Shown here piece after piece: positions 53,214-62,741 of a stretch of 64,000 nucleotides of DNA (positions within the stretch are counted from its first letter, which is position 1; each line of letters starts with the position of its first letter). The DNA is from Candidatus Heimdallarchaeota archaeon (lineage in GTDB: Archaea; Asgardarchaeota; Heimdallarchaeia; JABLTI01), in the NCBI GenBank assembly GCA_019058275.1, contig JAHLVW010000074.1, positions 1 through 64,000 of the forward strand, written 5' to 3'. The notes beneath the pieces are model-generated. The model did no database searches. It saw only the letters and a list, made by a program, of their open reading frames with translations, and was not told the origin of the DNA. The translations under genes were made by a program, and so were the position numbers.

Positions 53214-53801
53214 ATGATGTCTAGTGAAGATGATATTTTCTTGAAAACTTTTACTCAGATGATAGAAATTTTGAAGACCATGAATACTTCAATTGATTTG
53301 ATTAGAAAATCTGTAGAAGTTATCCAATTATCTATTGATGGTTTAGGAACTGGTCTTACAAATGTCAATGCACAACTTGACAAACTTAACAATAAATTTG
53401 ATGATTTATCAAACAAATTAGAAAGTACTCCTGTTCATACACCAACTAAAGTAACGGAAACAAAAGCAACAGCTACTCCAACAAAGAAGAAAGAAACTAA
53501 AGCTGTCAGCCCAGGACCTGCAGTTTCATCACCAATGCCACAAAGCAGTAGTGCTCAACATCCGATATTCATAGATTTAGTTAAGAAGATAAATGAAACT
53601 GCTAAATTTAAAGAAGTTGGAGAAGCTCTAATAGAATCTTTAGAGCAGATTGAATCTAGTTTTTCATTCAGCCGAGTGTTTTACGAAATTCGTAGAATTG
53701 CTAATAGTCTAATTCGTAAAGGGGATAATGATTTTCCTCCTAATGATAGATTGGAATTAGTAGAAAAAATACTGGACTGGGAACAAAGATTAGCTGAATG
53801 A
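53214..53801 (+). CDS. Coiled-coil protein divergent from the AAA+ gene
   Basis: 195 residues starting at ATG 53214 or 53217. The N-terminal 75 residues are a coiled coil (SIDLIRKSVEVIQLSIDGLG, LDKLNNKFDDLSNKLES), then a Pro/Thr/Lys/Ala linker (THTPTKV-like, ATPTKKKETKAV), then a helical C-terminal domain (FIDLVKKINETAKFKEVGEALIESL ... LIRKGDNDFPPNDRLELVEKIL). No family is recognised. It shares a 190-base upstream region with the AAA+ gene, so joint control is likely. Confidence 0.65.
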   Translation: MMSSEDDIFLKTFTQMIEILKTMNTSIDLIRKSVEVIQLSIDGLGTGLTNVNAQLDKLNNKFDDLSNKLESTPVHTPTKVTETKATATPTKKKETKAVSPGPAVSSPMPQSSSAQHPIFIDLVKKINETAKFKEVGEALIESLEQIESSFSFSRVFYEIRRIANSLIRKGDNDFPPNDRLELVEKILDWEQRLAE

Positions 53802-53880
53802 TTTTCTTTCCCACTTCTTTTTTTGTACATATAACGAAAATCATATATTTTACATTTTTTTAATAGGAGAAATAATACTC

Positions 53881-54084
53881 ATGACACTAGAAATTCCACT
53901 TGCACCATTAGATCATTTACTGCAAAAAACTGGTGCAAAATGTGTAAGCTCATCAGCTGCAGGTGCTTTAAAAGAGATTCTTGGGAATGTAAGTAATCAA
54001 ATTGCAACACGAGCATTAGAACTCTCTAAGCATGCTAATAGATCAACAGTAACAGAGGACGACATCAAATTAGCTTACAGGTAG
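53881..54084 (+). CDS. Archaeal histone
   Basis: 67 residues, one histone fold: EIPLAPLDHLLQKTGAKCVSSSAAGALKEIL, then ALELSKHANRSTVTEDDIKLAYR. The RST..EDDIKLA block is diagnostic. No N- or C-terminal tail. It forms dimers that wrap DNA. The Cys in loop region (AKCVSS) is unusual. The tRNA-Glu gene follows. Confidence 0.95.
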   Translation: MTLEIPLAPLDHLLQKTGAKCVSSSAAGALKEILGNVSNQIATRALELSKHANRSTVTEDDIKLAYR

Positions 54085-54132
54085 TGGTTAGCAAAGCATT
54101 AATAGCATATCTCTGTAATAAAATAGAAATGA

Positions 54133-54210
54133 GCCCCGATAGTGTAGTTCGGTCAATCATCACGGCCTCTCGAGTCGTGGACTCGGGTTCAAATCCCGGT
54201 CGGGGCACCA
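54133..54210 (+). tRNA. tRNA-Glu(CUC), intronless
   Basis: Acceptor GCCCCGA/TCGGGGC, discriminator A, encoded CCA at 54208-54210. Anticodon stem ACGGC/GTCGT, loop CTCTCGA, anticodon CTC at 54169-54171; T-loop TTCAAAT. No intron. A T-rich run follows, fitting termination. Confidence 0.94.
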
Positions 54211-54270
54211 GTTTTTTTCAAAAGGGGTGTTTTTATTCTAAAATTCTTTAATATTGATGAGGAAATGTAC

Positions 54271-54465
54271 ATGAAAAAGAAACGAGTTTCCTTGAGAAGA
54301 TTAAAGAAGGACCAACGTGCATCACCATTAATAGAAGAAGGTATATTGATTGGCTTAGCATTATTTGCTTTTGTACTTCTAATGGCAATAGTCTCTGATA
54401 TTCTAGGTTTTACTCAAGACATATTTCAAGACGTATCAGAGAAATTGAGAGGGTTAAATCCTTAG
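54271..54465 (+). CDS. Small type IV pilin-like protein
   Basis: 64 residues from ATG 54271 (GAGGAA upstream; ATG 54265 is too close to it). The N-terminus KKKRVSLRRLKKDQRA is followed by SPLIEEGILIGLALFAFVLLMAIV. With cleavage after QRA, Glu is residue +5 of the mature protein, as in archaeal type IV pilins with class III signals. Only about 25 residues follow the hydrophobic helix. It lies upstream of the secretion ATPase operon and could be its minor or major subunit. Confidence 0.65.
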   Translation: MKKKRVSLRRLKKDQRASPLIEEGILIGLALFAFVLLMAIVSDILGFTQDIFQDVSEKLRGLNP

Positions 54466-54527
54466 GTTGTTTTAAGCAAATTTCTGACCTTTAAGAAAAT
54501 TATTATTCTTTATTATGTAATTATATT

Positions 54528-54599
54528 TGTTGGGCATGATGGGAAGGCATTTGGAAGAGCAACCCTTGCTATGACCTATTTGTTAAAACTGACCCAACA
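54528..54599 (+). ncRNA. Candidate C/D box sRNA
   Basis: A 72-base, relatively GC-rich island in an AT-rich gap. A 7-bp terminal stem TGTTGGG/CCCAACA encloses a C-box-like ATGATGG (consensus RTGATGA) and a perfect D box CTGA directly inside the stem; the distance from C to D is 57 bases, right for archaeal C/D sRNAs. A T-rich run follows. Internal D'/C' boxes are not clear, and a small AGCAA-CCC-TTGCT hairpin lies in the middle, so an unrelated structured RNA is possible. Confidence 0.4.
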
Positions 54600-54774
54600 T
54601 TTCTTTGATTTTTTTCTAATACTTTCGGTAATCTTCCCCACATATGGGTATTGAATTGTAAGATTAAATTAGTATATAACAGATTTAAAAGTCGATTATG
54701 TAACATTAAACCCATATTTCTTCTTAAGAAGCTAAAAGATATAATTTTGAGGTGATTAAATTGGTGTTCTTAAA

Positions 54775-55833
54775 TTGGAAAAAGAAAATGGATTATGTAA
54801 ATACTGCAATGGTGTTTTAACTCAAACAAGAGGCGAACTTGTTTGTACAAACTGTGGGATTGTTAACAATTCAATTTACATTTCAGAAAACAGTAGTAAC
54901 CAGATTCCTTGGGATCATGAAATGTCACCAGGAAAAAGAGTACATATTGTTGATGGTTTAGGTAGCTATATTGGATATCATAACGATGGTTATTTCCATG
55001 ATGGAAAAGGAACCACTTTATCTTCAAAAAATCAGTATAAATTTAGAAAACTGAAACATAAATATAATCTTCGGATAAAAATTGGAAATCATGAGACTGA
55101 TTATAGATCATTAATGAGTCTAAATCGAGTATCAGGCTTTTTGGGAATTTCTGATAGTGTAAAGAAAAGAGCTGCATACTTGTACAAAATAGTCACTACA
55201 GCTGAAACTAATAATAAAATAGCAAAGATTTCCAATCACATTGTTTTAGTTGCATTATGTTTAATGGTTGCAATAAGGGAATCCGCATCAAATGCTCCGA
55301 TAAGACTTAGTGAAATTGTAAGTATTTTCAAGGATTTAGGTCATCGAGTAAGTGGTAAATCAATTGTTAAACTTGCACAGACACTCCCAAATGATTTAGG
55401 GTTTTCACTAAAAATACGTAAAAGTGAAGATTATTTACAGAGAATCATTTCATCAATAATAGAGGTCCCTGAAGTAGCTGATCGATTAAAACAATTGAGG
55501 TTCTCAAAAAAGGAGTATGAAAACAAGTTGTTGCGATTCTCTCGAGAGATTCTTAGTGAAACTAATCTTAGGTCACGTGGTGGAAGAAATCCATATATTT
55601 TTGCAGTTTCAGTCGTTTACTGTGCTGACAGAATTATTGGGAAAGTAAGAAACCATAGACAAATTCTTACACAAAAAACACTTGCTGATATATGTGAAGT
55701 TGCAGAATATTCTATTAGAGATCATCATAGGACAGTTTTGAAAGAAAAAATGAACGATAAGCTGAAAGATCTTGTTCCTCATAAAAATATTGAGCTAGAT
55801 GAAAATGATTCCAAATTTCCTATGTTTTTTTAG
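54775..55833 (+). CDS. Divergent TFB-like factor
   Basis: 352 residues from TTG 54775. N-terminal ribbon CKYCNGVL ... CTNCGIV, linker with IPWDHEMSPGKRV, and two cyclin-like repeats of which the first is poorly conserved (SLMSLNRVSGFLGISDSVKKRAAYLYK) and the second has IFAVSVVYCADRI and TLADICEVAEYSIRDHH. The linker lacks the canonical ..W..F. reader seen in TFB. It is 31 bases upstream of the ATPase gene, so it may be a dedicated initiation factor for the following operon. Confidence 0.8.
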   Translation: MEKENGLCKYCNGVLTQTRGELVCTNCGIVNNSIYISENSSNQIPWDHEMSPGKRVHIVDGLGSYIGYHNDGYFHDGKGTTLSSKNQYKFRKLKHKYNLRIKIGNHETDYRSLMSLNRVSGFLGISDSVKKRAAYLYKIVTTAETNNKIAKISNHIVLVALCLMVAIRESASNAPIRLSEIVSIFKDLGHRVSGKSIVKLAQTLPNDLGFSLKIRKSEDYLQRIISSIIEVPEVADRLKQLRFSKKEYENKLLRFSREILSETNLRSRGGRNPYIFAVSVVYCADRIIGKVRNHRQILTQKTLADICEVAEYSIRDHHRTVLKEKMNDKLKDLVPHKNIELDENDSKFPMFF

Positions 55834-55864
55834 TTTAATACATAATATCTAAGGAGGAATATCC

Positions 55865-57358
55865 ATGACTCTACAAGAAAAATATCTAGTTCCTCCTTAC
55901 TACATTAAAATTTTTAAGGATACGAAAGATAGACAAATATATTCAGCTGAAGTAGCTTTCGATTCATCAAAATATCATACATTAACAAATACGATTGAAA
56001 AGCAAATTATTAATGAAAAGGGATTTTTAGATATAGAATTGCTAAAATTTCAATCTTTGTTAAATTCTCTAAATGGTTCTGTTGAAGAAAAACTAAAGGA
56101 TTTTATATCTGTGAAAAACAAATCTCTTAATTTCATTCGTGACTGGATAATCTATAAGATTATAGGACTAAATCAATTAATGCCATTATTAATTGATGAT
56201 AGAGTGCAAGAAATTTATCTAGATAAACCTAATACACCATTATATTTAGATCATCAAGATTTTGGTAGATGTGTTACAAAGATTATTTTATCTGAAAGAG
56301 AGCTTGAGCAATTTAAAACCCGATTATGTCTCGAGAGGAATGCGGTTATTAATTATCTTAACCCATCTCTCAAAGTGGAATTAAAAACTCAGAAGTTCCA
56401 TGTTCGTGCTGCTATAGACATTCCACCATTAGCAGTTGATGGAATGAGTATGAATGTTCGAAAACTTCGTAAGAAGATCTGGACTTTACCTGAACTTGTA
56501 GCTAAAAATATGTTATCTATAGAATCAGCTGCTTATCTACTTTTTATATTGAGAAGAAGAAATAATATTACAGTAATTGGCGAACCTGGTTCAGGTAAAA
56601 CAACTCTTGCAAATGCTATTGACTTCTTAACCCCAACAGAATGGCGAAAAATAACTGTTGAGGATGTTATCGAAAGCATCGAACAAACACAATATAATAA
56701 ATTTCAAACTCGTTATTCAGTTTCAACATTTGAATCTCAAAACAATAGTAATTCAAAAAGCCAAGAAATCATTAAGCTTCTTCACAGATCACCAACGTGG
56801 GTATTTCTTGGAGAAATTCAAACTGCTGAGCACAGTAAAGCTTTATTTGAAGCATTAAGTGCAGGATTGGTTGGTATACAAACATGTCATGGACGTTCAG
56901 CTGAATTAATGATTTTAAGATGGTTAAATCAACATGGTATTCCATTATCAAGCATTCTATCTTTAGATGTTTTAATTGAGAATTCTTACACATTTAGCAA
57001 TTGGAGAATTACAAGAAATGTATTTAGAATTATTGAAGTATCGAAAACCCCTCTAATTAATCATCAAATTATAGATTCGTTTAATGATTTGCAACTCGTT
57101 GAAATCTTTAGATTTAATATTAAGAAATCATGTTTAGAAAAAAAAGTTGATTTATTCGAAACTCCAATGCTTAAGTTGATAAGACAAAAAGAAAAAATTA
57201 GTAAGATTGCTTTTGAGAATGAGATGAACTTACTGATGAAGAAATTAAATTATCTTATACTCAACAAGATGTTTGAACCAATAAATGTCTTAAACTATCT
57301 AAATCTGCAAAGTAATTTAGGTATCTCCAGTAAAACAAAAATTACAAAAACAAGTTGA
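55865..57358 (+). CDS. Tad/T2SS-family secretion ATPase (VirB11/TadA-like)
   Basis: 497 residues. N-terminal domain with LIDDRVQEIYLDKPN and RLCLERNAVINYLNPSLKVEL, then Walker A VIGEPGSGKTTLANAI, Asp box ITVEDVIES, Walker B-like WVFLGEIQTAEHSKALFEAL with Glu, and His box GIQTCHGRSAELMILRWL. The C-terminal 110 residues are an added helical domain. It powers pilus or archaellum-like assembly. A GGAGG ribosome site precedes the ATG. Two membrane proteins follow. Confidence 0.88.
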   Translation: MTLQEKYLVPPYYIKIFKDTKDRQIYSAEVAFDSSKYHTLTNTIEKQIINEKGFLDIELLKFQSLLNSLNGSVEEKLKDFISVKNKSLNFIRDWIIYKIIGLNQLMPLLIDDRVQEIYLDKPNTPLYLDHQDFGRCVTKIILSERELEQFKTRLCLERNAVINYLNPSLKVELKTQKFHVRAAIDIPPLAVDGMSMNVRKLRKKIWTLPELVAKNMLSIESAAYLLFILRRRNNITVIGEPGSGKTTLANAIDFLTPTEWRKITVEDVIESIEQTQYNKFQTRYSVSTFESQNNSNSKSQEIIKLLHRSPTWVFLGEIQTAEHSKALFEALSAGLVGIQTCHGRSAELMILRWLNQHGIPLSSILSLDVLIENSYTFSNWRITRNVFRIIEVSKTPLINHQIIDSFNDLQLVEIFRFNIKKSCLEKKVDLFETPMLKLIRQKEKISKIAFENEMNLLMKKLNYLILNKMFEPINVLNYLNLQSNLGISSKTKITKTS

Positions 57359-57434
57359 ATTTGCTTATAAAAATATAGTTGTTTAAATTTCTAAATTCTT
57401 TATTACTCTATATAATCATTCTTTTAGGTAAACT

Positions 57435-58262
57435 GTGAGAAAAATGATAGAGAAAATCCTTACTAAATTGGCTAGGTCACAATTTTGTAGAAGGATAAAT
57501 TTTGATAAACTTCTTACTGATATTCCTAATAGCTTTTTTATTGATAATTATAATGTAAAAAGAAAAGAGTTTAATGGTGCTATATTAATTTCATCTTGTT
57601 TATTTGCAATGATAATTGCAAGTTTAGTGACTATATATGATGTTATTTTTGGTTTCTTGGTTTTAATCATAATTTGCTTGACATCAATTCTTTTCATGGT
57701 AAGAAGAATAAGAAAATTATATCTAAAAGAAATACTTGAAGTCGAACAATATTCTGACCTAATTTGTAGAGAGATAATGCTTATACTTAGTACTACAAAC
57801 TCATTACCTATGGTCATTGAATTTCTCTCTAAGGGATCATATCCAATAATTTCACCTATGATGGATCAACTGATCAAAAAAATGAATATGGGATCATCAC
57901 CAGTAAATTTATTAGAAGATTTTGCAAAAAATCAACCCTCTGAAACTATAAAGGAATTTATCTTTGAAATAGTAATTCCTTATGCAAAGGGACAACTTAA
58001 ACAAGGTAACACAATAAATTATGAAGCTCAATGGAGGATCAGAAATAATTTTGATTCTTATGTTAACCAGTTAGAGGGTAAAATTAGCATTTTCCTAGCA
58101 ATTACGACAATTATACCAGTAACAATTTCAATGTTGTTGGTAATGCTTGGTTATATAAATATAAATCTAATAATTTTTCTCCCATTAGTATTCTTTGTTT
58201 TTGACTTAATCGCGATAGAAATTTTTAATAGTGGAAAAGTTGAATTGCTTGGAGGGCTTTAA
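57435..58262 (+). CDS. Tad/T2SS membrane platform protein, first half (TadB-like)
   Basis: 275 residues from GTG 57435 (ATG 57444 possible). Two membrane pairs: ILISSCLFAMIIASLVTIYDVIFGFLVLIIICL and IFLAITTIIPVTISMLLVMLGYININLIIFLPLVFFVF (read in parts). Between them is a cytosolic helical T2SSF domain (EQYSDLICREIMLILSTTNSLPMVIEFLSKGSYPIISPMMDQLI). It pairs with the next gene to make the inner membrane platform. 3 bases separate the two genes. Confidence 0.8.
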   Translation: MRKMIEKILTKLARSQFCRRINFDKLLTDIPNSFFIDNYNVKRKEFNGAILISSCLFAMIIASLVTIYDVIFGFLVLIIICLTSILFMVRRIRKLYLKEILEVEQYSDLICREIMLILSTTNSLPMVIEFLSKGSYPIISPMMDQLIKKMNMGSSPVNLLEDFAKNQPSETIKEFIFEIVIPYAKGQLKQGNTINYEAQWRIRNNFDSYVNQLEGKISIFLAITTIIPVTISMLLVMLGYININLIIFLPLVFFVFDLIAIEIFNSGKVELLGGL

Positions 58263-58265
58263 AAT

Positions 58266-58910
58266 ATGATTTTATCTAATGATGATGTGATATTATTATT
58301 GAAAAGTTTAGGTAATAATTTATTATTGGGTAGAAATGTAGAAAATAGCATCTATATTTCATTAAAAAATTTACAAAACAAGGATTTCCATAAAGATAAA
58401 ATTATAAAATTAATGAATTTAGGAACTGGGTACAAGGAAATTTTCAGAGAGCTTGCACTACTTACGAAAGATGATTCCATTTCGCGAGTATGGACACTAT
58501 TATCTAAAACCTCAATAATCAGCTCTCATGAAACTGGTGAAAAAATCATAGAAATAGCTGAAAATCTGGAAATTAATAAAAAGCTTACTGAAAAAAGAGA
58601 TACTTTGATTAAATCTCAAAGATATAAAATTTTATTTCTAGGATCAGCGACATCAATTTTCCTTGGAATAATTGCAGGATTAGCACCTTTATTTGCTACA
58701 TTCATTTCCATATTTAGAAATATGGAGATTTCTCAAACAGCTCTAAATATTGTACCTTTTTCTCTATACATCATCTCAGCATTTTCTATTTATTTTCTTT
58801 CAGATATTGGATATGGAAAGTTTAATTACAAAACATTTCTTTTTTCAACAATTGTTTATGTTTTATCATATTTTATTGCTAAAGGTATCTTGATTTTACT
58901 ATTAAAATAA
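58266..58910 (+). CDS. Tad/T2SS membrane platform protein, second half (TadC-like)
   Basis: 214 residues with a T2SSF helical half (LKSLGNNLLLGRNVENSIYISLKNLQ ... LLSKTSIISSHETGEKIIEIAENLE) and three hydrophobic segments (ILFLGSATSIFLGIIAGLAPLFATF, NIVPFSLYIISAFSIYFL, FLFSTIVYVLSYFIAKGILILLL). It completes the platform with the preceding gene. The gene is 12 bases from the convergent PAC2 gene. Confidence 0.78.
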   Translation: MILSNDDVILLLKSLGNNLLLGRNVENSIYISLKNLQNKDFHKDKIIKLMNLGTGYKEIFRELALLTKDDSISRVWTLLSKTSIISSHETGEKIIEIAENLEINKKLTEKRDTLIKSQRYKILFLGSATSIFLGIIAGLAPLFATFISIFRNMEISQTALNIVPFSLYIISAFSIYFLSDIGYGKFNYKTFLFSTIVYVLSYFIAKGILILLLK

Positions 58911-58922
58911 AATCAAGAAATG

Positions 58923-59651
58923 TTATATGTACAAACTTTTAGTTCCTCGTTCTTTTTCATCTACATCTTGTTCTTTTGTTTGTGTAATCATATCTTGTAT
59001 ATTATGCTCAATTAGCTCAGCATCTTGTATAAGTTTGTTAACATTTACGTCTATATTCGCAAGCTTGTTTATTGCTTTAATTGCAATTGATGCTGCAAGT
59101 GGATCTGCCCTCGAGCTTTCAGCATACGGCAATAAAGCTATAGCAGGATAATCATATACTTCATACAATGCCAAAATAATAGCAATAGGTCCGGTAACAA
59201 AAAGCCCATCTTCAAGAATTGGCAAAGAAATCTTATTTTTCTCTAAATATGCTGATGTAGCAACAGCACGTATTTTATCATCTTCATTTTTCTTCAATCG
59301 AGCATCTAATCCACCAATTAGTATGGTTTGTTGGAATTTCGAATTAATTGTCCATTCAACAATTTTATCAGCAAAAGCTTTATGTTCATGTCTATATGGT
59401 TGAAAATGTGGAACTAGTATAATATTATCCTTTTCTCGAAAAAGCTCAAATGGAAGTGAAAGCTTACCATCTTTCGTTGTTACAAATGGTGGAAGAAAGT
59501 CACTTAATATTGTACCAATTTTAACTGCATTTAATTCATTTGTTATATATTTAGCTGCAATAAAACCAGTAGTTCCTATTCCATGAAATCCTGTTATTAG
59601 AGTATTATCTTTGAAATTTTTATTACCAGATATTTGCAATGTTATAGTCAT
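58923..59651 (-). CDS. PAC2 family proteasome-assembly-chaperone-like protein
   Basis: About 242 residues from ATG 59651 (an upstream in-frame opening to 59717 adds an unlikely Ile/Tyr-rich start). TLITGFHGIGTTGFIAAKYI, ILVPHFQPYRHEHKAFADKIV, ILIGGLDARL and the ALLPYAES..ADP.AA segment match archaeal PAC2 proteins. Eukaryotic relatives help assemble the proteasome alpha ring; the archaeal role is unproven. Confidence 0.88.
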   Translation of the reverse strand: MTITLQISGNKNFKDNTLITGFHGIGTTGFIAAKYITNELNAVKIGTILSDFLPPFVTTKDGKLSLPFELFREKDNIILVPHFQPYRHEHKAFADKIVEWTINSKFQQTILIGGLDARLKKNEDDKIRAVATSAYLEKNKISLPILEDGLFVTGPIAIILALYEVYDYPAIALLPYAESSRADPLAASIAIKAINKLANIDVNVNKLIQDAELIEHNIQDMITQTKEQDVDEKERGTKSLYI

Positions 59652-59855
59652 TTTATTCACTAATACTTTTTTCACTATGTAGTATTTAAAAAGTGATATT
59701 ATGTAGAAGTATTTCAATATTGTAAGTTAGGATTTTTGAGTTTTGATCAACTATACACTAAATTAGCTGGTGTTTTTATATCTATTTTTTAATTAATTTA
59801 TGAAATCGCAGTTTAATTTCATTGTAAATTATTTCTTGAATTGAGTTGAAGCCTA

Positions 59856-62729
59856 ATGAAACAAACTAGTAATTTAGCTATAATACTTATTTCGTTTTTG
59901 TTATTTAGTATAGTGTTTCCATTATATACCGATTCAGAGGAAATTAATGATCTTATAAAACCAAGAGATAGCTCATTTTCAATTCAAAATTCATTATTAG
60001 ACTTAAAAGATTCTTTAAATCAGGGAGAAATTTACAATGAAAATTCTTGGAATGCAGTTGAAAATAGCACAATTGAACGTTCATTTCACAATAACAATTC
60101 AATTAATGAAACCTCTAATTTAGTATCTATAGATAATTGTGATGATTGGTCATTAGATAGTAATTTTAATTTTACAAATATAAGAGAGGAAAAAATTACT
60201 AATGGGGATGCTGAAACAACTGAAACATTATGGACAGATTATATACCCTCTCATTATGATGGTAATGTTACAAGAGAGAGCAATCCTCCGAGTGGTGAAG
60301 TAATAAATGGCAATAATTCCTGGTATTTTGACATAATTTCTGATGATCATACAACGATAGTTGGATTTGATGATCCAATAAACGTTTCAAGCAATTCTGT
60401 GGTATTTAGTTTCTCTTATTCTTTATTAAGAAATAATCTAGACACAAGTTATGATTCTAATATATGCATTCGTTTATTTTTCCAATTTGATATTTACATT
60501 TTCATTTGGTTTGATGGTAATCTAGGTGTATTATCAAATGTTACAGGACCGGGTGGATATGCTGATCTATTAGTGAACGAAGCCACATTTGATGGTGCGA
60601 TTCATGAATATATGTTGAATGTAACTGCATTGGGATTAGAGCTATTTAATCAAGAACCAGATCAATTAAGAAGTTTAGCAATTCAAACATGGGGTGAAAT
60701 TCAATTTGATATGGAATTTATAATGGATGATATATCATTAACAGATCAAGTTTCCCCCTTAAGTGTTGGAATGCAAATTAATTCCATTCCAGTTATTGGT
60801 ACAGAGGGATTTGGTTTTATTCAACTATCAGATAATCCAGCACCTCAAGTAGATTATTTGATTCAATTTACAACACAAGATACAATACTATGGGATTGTA
60901 GTTATACAATAATAGGTTCTGGAAAAAGTAATAGTCAAAGATTACTAGGATTTAGAACTTGGGATGAAGTACTGTGGAGGGAGACCATAAATGACACAAT
61001 TCTATTACCGTTAGGTTTGAATAATATAACAATTACAAAGTGGATTCCAACTGATTGGATTATCGATCAAGTCTTGGTAAATGAATTAAGTCAAAGTTAT
61101 TCCATTTCTGAAACAAATTCCACTCACAAAAACGTACAATTCTATAGTTCATCAATAAGTGAGATTGAGTATCGCTTGATATCTACAAATCTAATGGATA
61201 ATATTATACTTTCAGATTATCAGATAACACATGATGATAGTTTTAGCATTTATGTTGAATCAAGAATATATAGCGAATTGATTGATTTATACATTTTATC
61301 GCCCCAAGAAGATATAGTATTTTTCACATCAAATATTTCAGAAAGCAACGGTAATATTGTCTATTCAGACATTAAATTGAGTAGTGATTTATCAAGAGGT
61401 AATTATACAATCATAGCAATTTGGGAATCATCAGACGAAGCAGGCATTAGTACGATAGAAATTGAACTAACTTCAATTTCTACAAATACAATGCCAACAG
61501 AAAGCAATATTACAATTAATTACCAACAAAATTTCATCATAGAAATTGATTACATAAATTTAGAGGATAATAGTTCAATTGATCAAGCACAAGTTTCATA
61601 TTCTTGGGATTTGGGATCAGGGATTTTACTCCAGAAACCTAATAAAAAATATTCTACTGAAATAATAGACTGTGATGCAGATCCCAATGTTTATACACTA
61701 AATATTATTTGCAGTAAAAATGGTTACGCAACATCAATGCTCGAGATTAATATTACAGTTGTATTCAGAGATTTTGCTTTATTAATTATAAGTCCTGAAA
61801 TTGTAATTCCAGGAGAAGTGGTTACAATAAATGCTTTTGTTGAAGATAATTTATCATCTCCAGTGCCAAATTTAGAAGTACAAGTTGAAATAAATGATGA
61901 ATTATATATAAAAACTTGGACAAATGACTCAGGTTATGCTTTAGCAGTATATTACATTTCACCAATTTATTCCTTTAGTACATTAAATATTAGTTGTTCA
62001 ATTATTTTTGATGATATCGAGTATTTGAGTTCCGAAAAAAATATTTCAATAAACTTATTTGAAGCACCAAGAGCAGTTAATTTAGGTTCACCAAATCATC
62101 TAACATCAATTAGAGATAATGAATCAGTTTATTTTAGCTTTCAAATAAACTATCCATCAATTGGTAAGAGTTGGTATATTGATATTCCTGTTGGTTTTAA
62201 GCCAATTTCTGCACTCGTAGTTTCAAATGAAAATAATATTAGTGCAACAATTTCCCCCTTTGGAGTAATTACTTGGACAAAAGAAATTATTAATTCTTCT
62301 ATAGACTATGATATACTCTTAATTGAAATAGAGAAACCTCACCCTGTATATAGTTTTAAACCCCTTAATTCTGAATTAATAATAGAAATAACAATAGACG
62401 TAAATCAAGTTCCTTATAATGGCTTAGAAATAGTAATTCATCGCGATTCAGATTGGTCAATTTATGATAATTGGAATTTGTATTTAAACAATGCAATAGT
62501 AACCGAAGAATGTAATCTAGTAATCGAAGATGAGCTCTTTACTTTCAAAGTTTATTCAACTAGTGAAATTGATTCTATAACCTATCAACTGAAAGGTACA
62601 AATCAAGGTATTGTTCGAATTGAGCCATCAACCATTATATTGGGTATAGGAATTGCTATTTTAACAGTTACATCAACTATACTGTTATTTAAGAAAAAAT
62701 CTGATGTTTCACTTGATGTCCAATTATAA
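59856..62729 (+). CDS. Large secreted surface protein with C-terminal anchor
   Basis: 957 residues. N-terminal signal (NLAIILISFLLFSIVFPLYTDSEE), long Asn/Ser/Thr-rich ectodomain with many N-x-S/T sites, and a C-terminal membrane anchor (TIILGIGIAILTVTSTILLFKKK). Repeated Ig/CARDB-like beta segments are suggested by PEIVIPGEVVTINAFVEDNLSSPVPNLEVQV. An N-terminal lectin-like domain is possible around residues 110-300 (GNNSWYFDIISDDHTTIVGF). Probable S-layer-associated or adhesive protein. No family is certain. Confidence 0.75.
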   Translation: MKQTSNLAIILISFLLFSIVFPLYTDSEEINDLIKPRDSSFSIQNSLLDLKDSLNQGEIYNENSWNAVENSTIERSFHNNNSINETSNLVSIDNCDDWSLDSNFNFTNIREEKITNGDAETTETLWTDYIPSHYDGNVTRESNPPSGEVINGNNSWYFDIISDDHTTIVGFDDPINVSSNSVVFSFSYSLLRNNLDTSYDSNICIRLFFQFDIYIFIWFDGNLGVLSNVTGPGGYADLLVNEATFDGAIHEYMLNVTALGLELFNQEPDQLRSLAIQTWGEIQFDMEFIMDDISLTDQVSPLSVGMQINSIPVIGTEGFGFIQLSDNPAPQVDYLIQFTTQDTILWDCSYTIIGSGKSNSQRLLGFRTWDEVLWRETINDTILLPLGLNNITITKWIPTDWIIDQVLVNELSQSYSISETNSTHKNVQFYSSSISEIEYRLISTNLMDNIILSDYQITHDDSFSIYVESRIYSELIDLYILSPQEDIVFFTSNISESNGNIVYSDIKLSSDLSRGNYTIIAIWESSDEAGISTIEIELTSISTNTMPTESNITINYQQNFIIEIDYINLEDNSSIDQAQVSYSWDLGSGILLQKPNKKYSTEIIDCDADPNVYTLNIICSKNGYATSMLEINITVVFRDFALLIISPEIVIPGEVVTINAFVEDNLSSPVPNLEVQVEINDELYIKTWTNDSGYALAVYYISPIYSFSTLNISCSIIFDDIEYLSSEKNISINLFEAPRAVNLGSPNHLTSIRDNESVYFSFQINYPSIGKSWYIDIPVGFKPISALVVSNENNISATISPFGVITWTKEIINSSIDYDILLIEIEKPHPVYSFKPLNSELIIEITIDVNQVPYNGLEIVIHRDSDWSIYDNWNLYLNNAIVTEECNLVIEDELFTFKVYSTSEIDSITYQLKGTNQGIVRIEPSTIILGIGIAILTVTSTILLFKKKSDVSLDVQL

Positions 62730-62741
62730 TTTCAAAAATTG

